From: Caecitellus pseudoparvulus
Taxonomy: Eukaryota > Bigyra: Bicosoecida
Direction of reading: 5' to 3'
Assembly (NCBI GenBank): GCA_965644315.1
Contig: CBFFRQ010000018.1
Location: 62,001-126,000 of the forward strand
Length of the DNA stretch: 64,000 nucleotides
Below are positions 37,054-46,521 of the stretch, piece after piece. The notes under the pieces were generated by a model. The model was not told the origin of the DNA, ran no database searches, and saw nothing but the letters and a program-made list of their open reading frames with translations. The position numbers and the translations under genes are program-made. Position 1 is the first letter of the stretch; each line of letters begins with the position of its first letter.

Positions 37054-38956
37054 ATGGCGTTCTCTGGCCCCAGAGTGCCGCCGCCAGCGGCGCTGGGCGC
37101 AGCGCACCGGCCCCATGTGAAGATGCTGCGCCCTATCACACGGCACCTGTGCGAGGTGGCGACAGAGCCAGAGAGCAGGCCGCTCTCCACGCGCCTGGTG
37201 CCTGCCATGGCTGCAGATGTGACGCCCAAGGACACCGGCGCTGTCATCAAGCTGCTCACGTCCATGCACTGCTTCCTGTCCGAGGTGCGTGCCTGGCAAG
37301 CCAGCTCTCGCCAAGCCAGCGGCACGCCCACGACGCCTGTTTGCTGCTGCTGCTGCGCAGTGGAGGCACTTGAAGCGGGTGATGAGGTCCATCCCGACGC
37401 CCGAAGAAGTGGCACAGGTAGAACTGGGTGCCACGCTGGACACAGTGCCTGTGCACCCGCCGCTCAGTGCGCCTGGTGCCCTGCGGGTTTTGCTGTGTGC
37501 CTCCTCTGCGTTCGCCGCTCTGCCGGCAGAGGGCGTGGAGCAGCTGCGCAGCATCACGCATGGCCTGGTGCAGGTGCAGGTCCCATGTGAGCCGCCGCTG
37601 AAGAAGGAGGAGCTGTTCAGGGAGTCCAAGTGGGTGTGGCCTCAGAACGTCCTGGCCAGCGGCCCGCCCCCTCCCTCGCCCCCCAACGCTGCCGAAACGC
37701 GTGTCATGCTGCGGTGCATGCGCCAAGCGTGGGCAGCGGCACTGGCTGCAGCTGCCAAGGGCGTCAACCCCTCCTTGTGTGCTTGCCTCATCCACGACCC
37801 CATCGCCGACACAGTCATGGCTGTGGATGTCTCGGCTGCCCGCGACCGCATGCCACGCACCACCACTGCTGGCGTGTCTCTGGCCGACGAGGGCGGGCTG
37901 CCTGGCGACCTGGCCTTCCGCGCCACGCCGGCAGGCACCCCCTCTGCAGACAGCCCACGTGTGGCGGTGGCCACAGCCGACAGCCAGGTGGTGGCGGCCA
38001 GTGCGCTGCGCAGTAGCCAGGTCACGGCCCAGCTCCCCGCGCTGTGTGACAAGTACGGGCTGAGCCTGCTGTCGCCCGACAAGCAGGAGACGTACATGCA
38101 GGGGCAGGTGCCGCACATGGTGCCGCCCCAGCCCGTGGCGGCGCCGCCGCCCCCCCGCCATGACGCTGGCAAGCCGCCCACCCCCATCATGACCACGGAC
38201 GGCCCCATCCACATCACTGACTCCCTGGAGGGGCCGCCCGCCGTCAAGCGCCAGCGCACAGACGACATCCTGCCCGGTGGCAACGTGCACCGCGGCATCA
38301 CAGTGCCCCACCCCGACCCCGCCCACACCGAGCGGGAGCTGGGCGACGCCTTTGGCCAGGCACTGCCCCTGCCGCTGTCCACACTGCACACGGCAGTCAT
38401 GCGCTGCGTGCAGCAGGTGGCAGCCCAGGACAAGGTGCGCCACGAGACGGGGCACCCGCCGTACGCCCACCGCGCTGCCTTCGCCAACAGCGTCCCTGTT
38501 GTGCCAGGCGACGCCCACGTGCCGCGCGCACCCTCCCCCCCCCGAGACCTGCACGCCCCAGCAGGGGGGGATGACGCCGCTGCCACCTCCAGCGGATCAC
38601 AGGCTGCTGCCTCGGGGGCCGCCAGTCCGCCCAGCAGCCCCGCTAGCCAGGGCAGTGGCGAGGACAGCGACGGGCCGCCTAGCCGGTACCTATGCACTGG
38701 CTTTGACGTGTACCTGACCTTTGAGCCAGAGCCCATGGACGCTATGGCCCTCGTACACGCCCGCGTGCGGCGGGTGGTGTACTGCCTGCCCAACCTGTCC
38801 GAGGGCGCGCTGGGCACGCGCCTCATGCTGCACGAACAGCGGCAGCTGAACCACCACTACAGGGTCTTCCGTGTTCTCGAGGCGCCCCAGACCATCCTCA
38901 AGTACGGCGCACCCCCACCCTTGCCTGCCCCTGGCTCAGCAGCAGCAGCAGTGTGA
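37054..38956 (+). CDS. ADAT3: tRNA adenosine deaminase subunit ADAT3/Tad3 with altered zinc-binding motif
   Basis: Two exons, 37054-37284 and 37361-38956, separated by a 76-nt GTGCGT intron, give 608 aa. ADAT3 is the non-catalytic partner of ADAT2; the dimer converts A34 to inosine in tRNA anticodons. WRHLKRVMR lies in the N-terminal region, [12 protein letters not shown] matches the first zinc-ligand His segment, and [32 protein letters not shown] (written here as 38688-38783) matches the C-terminal deaminase core. [23 protein letters not shown] is also typical. In other ADAT3 proteins this core reads EP-C-x-M-C-AMAL; here the two Cys positions are Glu and Asp (GAG and GAC codons). The length is about 1.7 times usual because of an Ala/Pro/Ser-rich insertion before the core. 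The gene ends with TGA overlapping AATGCATT. Confidence 0.85.
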
Positions 38957-38963
38957 ATGCATT
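38956..38963 (+). promoter_or_regulatory. AATGCATT overlapping the ADAT3 stop codon
   Basis: The stop reads TGAATGCATT, as in the exonuclease-like and PRORP genes. Here the next gene is on the same strand, so the element is not restricted to convergent pairs. Confidence 0.5.
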
Positions 38964-39141
38964 CCTGGATTGTATCGTTGAAAAGGATCTGGCGCCAAAC
39001 TCAAACAGCGATCCCACCGTATACCAAGTGCCTCGGTGTCTGCTCTTCCATCGTTTGCCAATTCTTCGGCAGTTTGGACAAAAATGACGCGCCTGACACG
39101 CCCAAAGTACTCACACAGCATAGATACACACATGATCGAGG

Positions 39142-40147
39142 ATGGAGGCAAGCGCTAAAGCTGCGCCAGCCGTGGGCTCAAGCACAGCTGCCGCAGCTGC
39201 TGCCGCAGGCGGTGCGGGCTCACCGCAACCCGTCCAGCCCAGCCATGCCGATGGCGCTGTGCAGTGGGACCCTGACACGCTGTCTGCGACCAGGAAGCCA
39301 TCCAAGGCATGCATTTCAAGGCTGCGCAAGGAACTGAGAGCGCTGTACAAGGGTGGGAGCCGGAAGATTGCGCCGCGAGTGCAAGCAATTACCGCAGCCA
39401 GCCTGCTTTGCCACCACCACAGATCCATTGCCCGGAATCCTCGTCTTCACGGAGCCAGCGAACATGACAATCATACACGCCCTTATCACGGGGCCCAGCA
39501 GCACGCCGTACGCTGGGGGCATGCTTGCTGTGCGGGTTGGCGTGCCAGACGACTACCCTCTCAGCCCTCCTCGCGTGAAGCTGCTGACGACAGGTGGGGG
39601 CACTGTGCGCCTGAACCCGAACCTGTACAAGAACGGTAAAGTGTGTTTGAGCATCCTCGGCACGTGGCAAGGGCCGTCGTGGAGCTCGAGCCAGAGCATT
39701 GGCAGTGTCTTGCTCAGCGTGCAGTCGTTGCTGGGGGAGCACCCCGCCACAAACGAGCCGGGCTTCAACAGCAGGACCACCCCCCAGGCGTCTGCAGCGT
39801 ACGACGCCATCATCGCACACGAAACACTGCGCGTTGCTGTGCTGGATGTGCTGCAGAACCCTGAGGCACTGCTGCCTGGTGAGCTGGCGGCCGCGGTGCC
39901 AGAGTTGGCTGCTGGCTTCGCCGACACGTACAGGGACACTGTGGCGGCATGGTGCCACCTGGACGGCACAAAGTTCCAAGACCCTTTCCAGCACAACATC
40001 GGCGGCACGAACACGGGAACCTTTGCGTTTCAGGCCCTGGGACAGGCCATCGCAGAGGAGGTGGCGAAGGTGGGTGGCGGAGGGGCAGGCGCCACGTCAG
40101 ACACCGACGACAGCGACACTTCCTCTGACTCTGACAGCGACGCGTGA
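39142..40147 (+). CDS. UBE2Z: Ubiquitin/FAT10-type E2, UBE2Z-like
   Basis: Two exons, 39142-39352 and 39423-40147, with a 70-nt intron (GTGGGA donor), give 311 aa. The Ala-rich N-terminus leads into RLRKELRALYK, then across the splice DPLPGILVFTEPANMTIIHALITGP. The active-site Cys is in NGKVCLSILGTWQGPSWSS, followed by SIGSVLLSVQSLLGEHPATNEPGF. This matches UBE2Z (USE1), whose human form accepts ubiquitin or FAT10 from UBA6. FAT10 is a vertebrate protein, so ubiquitin is the likely cargo here. The C-terminal extension characteristic of UBE2Z is present and ends in an acidic Ser/Asp/Thr tail, a likely CK2-type phosphorylation stretch. AATGCAT occurs 118 nt after the stop. Confidence 0.93.
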
Positions 40148-40348
40148 AGAGCACGGCCCTCCGTGCACAGCACGTGCCTGCGCGTGGGGCGCCATCGTGC
40201 GGCATGTCCAGACTGGGGCTGCGCCAGTGCATGGCCGGCGCCAAATCACACCGAAGCGGAAGGACAATGCATGGCCCACCTGCACTCTCTGCCTTTGGCT
40301 TCAGGAGCACCCTTGGTGGCCCCCTGACGTCCAGCCAGGCAGTCCAGC

Positions 40349-42020
40349 ATGCCGAAGCGGAGCAGCAAGAAGAAGAAAGAGAAGAAGCCCCCGCGGGAGC
40401 CCACCAAATACGATGAGTGGGAGCCGGCGAGGATTGAGGCCCAGACGGCCAAGTTCAGGGAGCTACTAGACAAGGCGGCCATGGACCGGAGCCAAGTGCA
40501 GGTGGACAAGGTGCGGAGCTGCCGTGCACACCTGCTCCGCAAGCCACGACCTTGACGTGCTCGCCTGTCGCGCTGGACTGTGCAGGACGCCGTGCAGCAG
40601 TTCTACGACATCACACGGCGAGAAATCCGGGAGATGGAGCTGGCCATCTTGGCTAAGGAAAAGGAGATGGAAGTGCTGGAGGAGAACCACCGCGTGGAAG
40701 TGCGGGTGAGTGGAGGGCAGCTGGCTCTGGCTCACAGCACGAAACGCAACGAAACGCCCGCCCACCGCCACTCCACAGGTGTACGCCCAGAAGGTGAAGC
40801 ACCTGGAGTACGAGCACCAGAACATGCTGGCAAGGATTGCAACACAGGAGAAGGAGCTCGTCGGTGGGCAGGACGCGTCGCACAGCACGTGAGTGTCGCA
40901 TCAACGCTGGTCACCTGCCGCGCCGCTGCGACACCCAGCGCCGTGCCGTTGCCTGCGCAGGCGGGAGCTGGCCTTGCGGCGGAAGAAGGCAGAGCTGCGG
41001 CAGGCGCTGTCCGACATGGAGGCTCACCACGAGGCGGCAGTCGTAAAGGCCAAAGCTGACCACGAGCGGTACTTGGCCTCCCTGCGAGACAGCTTCCGGC
41101 GCAACATGGTGGAGCTCAAGGCTCGGTACGACGCCCGGCTGCAGCGCCTGCGGCGGGACCTGTCCCTGCAGCGCAAGGTGGAGATCCACGAGGTGGAGGA
41201 GCGCAAGAACCAGCACATCGCGGACCTGGTGGCGAACCACGCGTCCCAGTTCGCCAAGATGAAGGAGTTTTACAACGAGATCACCCGACGCAACCTGCGC
41301 ACCATCAAGGACCTGCGCGCCAAGATCGAAGACATGAACGAGAAGCAGGTGGCCAACCAGGCCCTCATGGTGGACATCGCTGAGGAGAACAAGACCCTGG
41401 CTGACCCCCTCACAGTGGCCACCGCCGAAGTGCAGAGCCTGCGGGCAGACCTGCGCGACGCGCCCAAGGACCGCCTTGCCCTGCGCAACGCCAAGGCCCG
41501 CATCCGCAAGCTGGACGACGACATCGCCGGCCTGCAGCGCTCCATCGCCCGCATGGAGGCGGTGTACGACAAGACGGAGGCGGAGAAGGAGGAGCTGCAG
41601 GAGCGCTTCCAGAGCACGGTGGAGGCGGTGCAGGGCCGTGCCGAAGCGCGCAACGAGGCCCTGGAGAGCAAGCTGGAGTCCGTGCAGGACGAATTCGACG
41701 AGAAGTCTGCCCAGCTGCAGGAAGTGCTGACGGCAGCGCAGCTGGACCCCTCCGTCATCGGCATGGTGGCCAGTCGCCTAGACAGCATCCTTGACGCCCG
41801 GAACGGCATCATTCGCGAGCTGCAGCACCAGGTGGCGCGTGTGACGAAGAGCCACAACGACGCCCTGAGGGTCTTCGAAGCCAAGCTGCGCGACATGGGC
41901 ATCCCGACGGGGGACATGCCCTTTGTGCCGCTCCCGACAGCCACCACGCTGGCTCCAGCAGGACTGGTCGCCGCGCCCAAGTTCAAAGTCAAGCCAGCAG
42001 CGGCCACGGGGGCCGGCTGA
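40349..42020 (+). CDS. GAS8: Dynein regulatory complex subunit 4 (GAS8 / trypanin)
   Basis: Four exons: 40349-40510, 40586-40705, 40779-40888 and 40961-42020. The introns are 75, 73 and 72 nt; the product is 483 aa, the family length. The basic start (MPKRSSKKKKEKKPPREP) leads into a nearly continuous coiled coil. Landmarks are QQFYDITRREIREMELAI, RRKKAELRQALSDMEAHH, LKARYDARLQRLRRDLSL, ERKNQHIADLVANHASQF and KMKEFYNEITRRNLRTIKDL. DRC4 is a core subunit of the nexin-dynein regulatory complex linking axonemal doublets and controlling dynein. Its presence shows that the organism builds motile 9+2 flagella. The exon-exon joins keep the heptads in frame. The codons are G/C-ending throughout. AATGCA occurs about 65 nt after the stop. 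Confidence 0.96.
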
Positions 42021-42188
42021 CAGGGCCTTGCGCAAGGCATGCAGACGCACTCCTGCGTCACTTCCCCTTCGCCTTGCAGCCTGCAATGCACCGCGTCTGT
42101 CCTGAACCACGTGCGCCGCACTGCGCGGGACTGGCGTGGGTGAGAGTGGACCAATTTCCGCGCCGCCTCATGTCTTTGATTGCCCTGC

Positions 42189-45100
42189 ATGGCCGCTGAC
42201 GAAGCCCGCGAGCATAGGTGTCCCAGGGTCTTGTATGTGCTCCTCTTCCTCGTCGCAGCATGCTGCGCGGGCCTTGCGGTCTTTGGCGGTGTGGAGCGCC
42301 TCCCAGACACCGCTGAGGTGCACTTTCGAGGAAGAATCGAACCCACCCCGCCGCCCCCTTCCATCTCGCCCCGCCCGTCACCACTGCCATCCCTAGAACC
42401 GGGGTCCTCTCCACACCCAACTCCAGCACTGCCTGGCAGGCGCAGCCGCCTCGCACAATTCCAAGCCAAGCACGTCAAGGCTCGTCACTGGCTCACGCAG
42501 CTGCTGCCCGGCCTGAGAGCGCCCAGTGTACCTGCCCTGCACGCGGCAGTGAGTGCGCGAGGCCGCACAGCACTGCAAGGGTGGGTGGGCCAGTGCGCCA
42601 CCGACCACCTCTCGTGCTCCTGCGACCTCCGGTGCCCCCCTGATGCCGTGGAGCTGAACGCCCTCGTGGCGCTGGTGCCGCCTCCCGACGCCACTGCGCC
42701 CGGCAGCTGGACGTGGCAAGGCTTTCACTACCCCCGCACAGCCGCTGCTTTCCACCCCGTGGGTGGCGCACAAGGAGCGCTTCCACACTGCCTCGCCGTG
42801 GTCGTCTGCGCCGCTTCGCCTCGCGACACGCTCACTGCCCTCGGCGGAGCTCTCAGCAGTGTCGGCGAGGCGGCTGCCATAGGGAGGCTGACTGTCCTGA
42901 GCAGTCCCCTGTGGGACCCCCGCCCTAAGGAGCAGCGCCAAGGCCTGCAGCCTGGCGAGAAGCTGCATGCAGCCCAAGTAGACCACATCCCGTCCGTGCT
43001 GGCCACCAAGGCTGACCTGGTGGAGGTACAGGTGTGGTACCCAGGCCACCACGAGTTCACTCAAGTCATCCCGCGCTTCCTGCGCCACTCCGCGCTTCGG
43101 TTCGTGTCTTCCTGGCGAGCAGGTGAAGCTGCCATCCCAGACACCGCCCCCGCCATGGCAGCTTCCCTCGCTGCGCAGCCTGGAGAGGAGGCACAGGTCC
43201 TGCTGGCGATGCGGGGGAGCTTGCTCGCTGCCTGGGAGGCCAACACGACGGCCGACATCCTCTCCCCCGACGTCTGGACCGCCCGCCCGCGGCAAGAAGC
43301 CCTCACCGTCCTGCTCTCCACTGCCACACCCACCATCCCTGGCTTCAGAGTCTTCACGCACCATGCCGCTGCAGCTGCACAGCTGTGGGCATGGGCTGCT
43401 CGTGACCCTGGCTCATGGAGCGCGGAGAGTGTGGACAGTGAGCTTGGTGGGCAAAGCCAGACGCCTGGTGAGAGTGGGGGTGTTCTGCGGCTGGGCAGTC
43501 GTTACTGGCGTTTCCCGCCGTCTGATCGTGGGTTTGTGAGTGATGAGATGTTCGGGGGCTGTGCGTCGCAGTGCAAGGCGGTGTTCCGGACTGAGGGCGT
43601 GGTGGAGGGGGAGGGCGCGGTGCTGGTGCATGGGCCGCGCTACAAGGACGCCAAACCGCCAATTCTCGTGTACGGCGCGGCACTCTCAGCGCCTCGCCTG
43701 CACGGCAACATGACCCGCCTGCCATGGGCGCCGTACTTGCCAAGCACATGGGTGCCAGAGCAACCCCCTGTGCCCTTGCCGCTGTTCTACACCCTGCAGC
43801 TAGAGTCGGGGGCCAACCATGGTGAGGACTCGGCCTTGGACTTCCCTCGTCGCTTGCAGGCCACGTGGGGTCCAGGCGCCGCCCGGGCCCTGACGCTGTC
43901 CATGGTGGACGGGGCAGCGCCCTACGTGGACCATGCCCAAATGGGTTTCCTGTACATTCCGTCAACACTGCTGGACCCGGGCATGTCGCCGCTGACGTCT
44001 GGCAAGTCCGAAATGCTGGACCCCAACACCCTGTCCCCTACTCCCGTTCTGAGTGTCATACAGAACTGCATGGAGAAGCACAGCCGAGTTGGCATCATGA
44101 AGATGCTCCAGGCAGCCTTGAAGCCTCACGGCTACCCGGAGGGCATACACCACCATGGCCGATGTTTGCGCAACATCCCTCAGGCAGAAGGGAGCCCTGT
44201 CACCGTCGCCATGCCCGCTTCATTTCCAGGGTGGTTGTACTGGGGCACATCTGGTGGGAAGAAAACCATTGCCTCCAACTTCAAGACCGCTATGGCTCCG
44301 TTACAATGTCGGTTCGGTGCTTGGAAAGCCAAGCACAAGGCTTGGCTGGGCGCTGACAGCTGGAGGCCGTGTGGCACTGGCGCGCAGGAGCCCTGTCCAG
44401 CTGTGCTCCCCACGGAAGCCACTTCTTGCGAAGGGGCTGAGAAACTCGAAAGCCAGCTTGAGGCTACGGTTGTGCTGAGCGAGCGAGACCAGCTGTACAC
44501 CACCCTGGCCATGGACCAGATCATCCGCGGCATGTACAAGCTGGGCATCGCCATGGAAAACTCCAACTGCGTGCACTACGTCACCGAGAAACCCTACGTC
44601 ATGCTCAACGGCGGCGCCATCCCCATCGTGCGCAGCATTCGAGGCGTCCCAGCCTACCCTCGACACCTGCCGCCTGGCAGCTACCTGGACGTGGCGTGGT
44701 TCGCAGCGGCAGATGGCACCTTGCCAGATGGCTATGCAGATGCGCTGGCTGCCACCATCGCGTTGATTGACAAGGAGCCCAGTGTGTTCTGGATGTTCCA
44801 CGAGTGGCGGCGGTGGTGGCCGTGGACTGCCCGCGACCTGGCCATGGACTCCCCGCCCTCCGAGCGGCACACACCTCCCTACCTGAATGCGGAGCCCCTC
44901 ATGTGCATGATGGCGTGGGACCTGGCGTTGCAGGGTGTGCAGGTGCCGCCGGCGTCTGTGGCAGACCTGTTGGCGCCTGCCGTGGCCGCCTGTGGAGGCA
45001 TGTCGAGCGTGAACTGCTCGGTGGTGTTGGGGGCGCTGCAGGTGGTGGGCGAGCGTGTGGTGGCGATGGGGGAAGTGGGGGTGCCTGATTGTGCTGGGGC

Positions 45101-45305
45101 ACAGGGGCTGTTTGCTGCTCGGGGCCAGCCTGAGGCGTTTGCCACGACGAGTGGCCGGGCTTGGTGTGATGTGTGTGACGACATGGCGAGGGGTGTGGGG
45201 GGGGGGTCTGTGTTGGGTTGGGAGGGGGGCCGGCTGCAGGTGCGTGGGCAGGTGAACCTGGCGCCGGACGCGGCGCTGTCCCCACAGCAGACTTGCGTGT
45301 CGTAG
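42189..45305 (+). CDS. GT10 alpha-1,3-fucosyltransferase-like type II membrane protein, copy A
   Basis: Single exon, 1038 aa from the ATG at 42189. A short cytoplasmic tail precedes a membrane anchor (VLYVLLFLVAACCAGLAVF), giving type II Golgi topology, then a Pro-rich stem. The GT10 donor-binding core lies near residues 785-845: GIAMENSNCVHYVTEKPYV, NGGAIPIV, and LPPGSYLDVAWF, equivalent to the FENS...YVTEK and G-S-F-I-x-V motifs of alpha-1,3-fucosyltransferases. These use GDP-fucose to decorate glycans. At more than 1000 aa it is two to three times a normal GT10; the extra middle contains KHSRVGIMK and many Cys. Large blocks are nearly identical at DNA level to copy B at 52806-56186, while other parts are unalignable. 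The last quarter, after the core, is not recognised. Confidence 0.78.
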   Translation: MAADEAREHRCPRVLYVLLFLVAACCAGLAVFGGVERLPDTAEVHFRGRIEPTPPPPSISPRPSPLPSLEPGSSPHPTPALPGRRSRLAQFQAKHVKARHWLTQLLPGLRAPSVPALHAAVSARGRTALQGWVGQCATDHLSCSCDLRCPPDAVELNALVALVPPPDATAPGSWTWQGFHYPRTAAAFHPVGGAQGALPHCLAVVVCAASPRDTLTALGGALSSVGEAAAIGRLTVLSSPLWDPRPKEQRQGLQPGEKLHAAQVDHIPSVLATKADLVEVQVWYPGHHEFTQVIPRFLRHSALRFVSSWRAGEAAIPDTAPAMAASLAAQPGEEAQVLLAMRGSLLAAWEANTTADILSPDVWTARPRQEALTVLLSTATPTIPGFRVFTHHAAAAAQLWAWAARDPGSWSAESVDSELGGQSQTPGESGGVLRLGSRYWRFPPSDRGFVSDEMFGGCASQCKAVFRTEGVVEGEGAVLVHGPRYKDAKPPILVYGAALSAPRLHGNMTRLPWAPYLPSTWVPEQPPVPLPLFYTLQLESGANHGEDSALDFPRRLQATWGPGAARALTLSMVDGAAPYVDHAQMGFLYIPSTLLDPGMSPLTSGKSEMLDPNTLSPTPVLSVIQNCMEKHSRVGIMKMLQAALKPHGYPEGIHHHGRCLRNIPQAEGSPVTVAMPASFPGWLYWGTSGGKKTIASNFKTAMAPLQCRFGAWKAKHKAWLGADSWRPCGTGAQEPCPAVLPTEATSCEGAEKLESQLEATVVLSERDQLYTTLAMDQIIRGMYKLGIAMENSNCVHYVTEKPYVMLNGGAIPIVRSIRGVPAYPRHLPPGSYLDVAWFAAADGTLPDGYADALAATIALIDKEPSVFWMFHEWRRWWPWTARDLAMDSPPSERHTPPYLNAEPLMCMMAWDLALQGVQVPPASVADLLAPAVAACGGMSSVNCSVVLGALQVVGERVVAMGEVGVPDCAGAQGLFAARGQPEAFATTSGRAWCDVCDDMARGVGGGSVLGWEGGRLQVRGQVNLAPDAALSPQQTCVS
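43240..43631 (+). repeat. Paralog block 1, copy A
   Basis: About 392 bp nearly identical to 54091-54482, including third codon positions. It begins at the codons for Ala-Asn-Thr-Thr-Ala-Asp and stops abruptly after the Val-Leu-Val-His codons. Confidence 0.9.
44508..45305 (+). repeat. Paralog block 2, copy A
   Basis: About 798 bp, running through the stop codon, nearly identical to 55389-56186 with only a handful of substitutions. The flanking upstream coding sequence differs strongly between the copies. Confidence 0.92.
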
Positions 45306-45595
45306 TTGCTCCAAGGCTCCAGGGCGTGTACATTGATCTGGAGATGATGTGTCGAAGGTGTGGGAGGGCGTGGGTGAAGTGCAATGTTATTCCGACAGCA
45401 ATAATCGAACTTCGGCCTAACTTTTCCCTTCTGCTGCAGCCGTTTTTCTATCGTATCCCGCGTCCATGGTGCGGTTGCGGGAGTACACGCACAAAGGAAG
45501 CCCGGAAGTGAGTAAGGCCAATTTCCGCAGCAAGTGTCGTTACAGGGTGCTGCCTTGCGGCCTGAATCCGCTGTGCCAGTCACCCTGGTGGAACG

Positions 45596-46440
45596 ATGAG
45601 CTCGAAGTCTGGTACGTATCTGGGTGGGGCGTCAAAGTGTGTCGAGGAAGTGACCATGCCTGGGTGGGAGTGGCGGTCGGAGCTATGCAGCTGGCACGCA
45701 GAGCACGCTCACCACGACGTGCACGCAGGGTCGCCAGAGGCCGTGGAGGCATTGCTCCGCGCTGCGGGCAATGCGACTGGAGAAGATTTAGAGAAAGTCC
45801 TGGCTTCAGGCACAAACATTGACTCGCAGGATCAGGTGTGTTGGCTGCAAGTCCGCCGAACAGGCAGCTTCGGAAGCCTGCCGACAATCACACAGCCTTG
45901 CCGACACCCCCCCTCTCACAGTTCGGGCACACCGCTTTGTATCGGGCAGTGCAGCAAGGGAATGAAGTGGCGATGATGGCGCTGTTGGGGGCTGGCGCTT
46001 CACCCGACGCTACTGGCTGCAGCAGACCCCCATTGCTCGCCGCTTGCGAGTTGCACAGCTTGGCCTCCGCCAGCGCGCTTCTGGAGCACGGTGCTGACGT
46101 CGCGCAGGCAGGCCCAGAGGGCACGACACCTGTCATGGTTGCTGCAAGGGATGGCTGCGTTTCCCTCTTGTCGACGCTGCTGTCAGCCAAGGCACCACCG
46201 TCAGATACAGATGCAGAGGGGCGCTCAGCACTGGTGCATGCCATCGAAGCCGGCAAGTTGCACACTGTGCAGCTGCTGCTCAAGGCAGGGGCCGGCAGGA
46301 GTGCAATTGAGAGGGAAAACGCCTTGACCCGTGCTCAGGCGATGCTGGGTTCCGCCCATGCGACGCAGAGCTCCGCTGACATCCTCGCGGCAGTGCAGGG
46401 GCTGCTTGCAGAGGCGGGCGCTTCAGGCGGCCATAAGTGA
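45596..46440 (+). CDS. Small ankyrin-repeat protein
   Basis: Three exons: 45596-45611 (16 nt), 45729-45835 and 45922-46440. The introns are 117 nt (GTACGT donor) and 86 nt (GTGTGT donor); the product is 213 aa. Joined, it reads MSSKSGSPEAVEALLRAAG and then ankyrin repeats: FGHTALYRAVQQGNEVAMMAL, RPPLLAACELHSLASASALL, GTTPVMVAARDGCVSLLSTLL and GRSALVHAIEAGKLHTVQLLL. Four to five repeats span nearly the whole protein, so it is a pure protein-binding module with no catalytic domain seen. The very short first exon is supported by the in-frame join and by good splice sites but would be easy to miss. The partner and location are unknown. It is convergent with NAA35. Confidence 0.8.
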
Positions 46441-46488
46441 GGTGAGAGGGAAGGCGGTGGGGTAAGTGTGTGACAGTGTCGTCCATGC

Positions 46489-46496
46489 AATGCATT
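46489..46496. promoter_or_regulatory. Palindromic AATGCATT between ankyrin gene and NAA35
   Basis: It lies 48 nt after the ankyrin stop and 25 nt past the minus-strand NAA35 stop, another convergent pair sharing one octamer. Confidence 0.5.
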
Positions 46497-46521
46497 GTGT
46501 GTGCTGAGTCGGCCAGCTGCG

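Noticed and set aside
37256-38826. Antisense frames of about 390-430 codons across ADAT3
   Set aside because: The sense strand carries the ADAT3 deaminase core and a consistent intron; the antisense sequences are His/Arg/Gly-rich without domains.
44301-45314. His/Arg-rich antisense frames opposite the fucosyltransferase copies (also near 55092-56168)
   Set aside because: They recur in both copies only because the DNA blocks are duplicated; the composition is typical of shadow frames.
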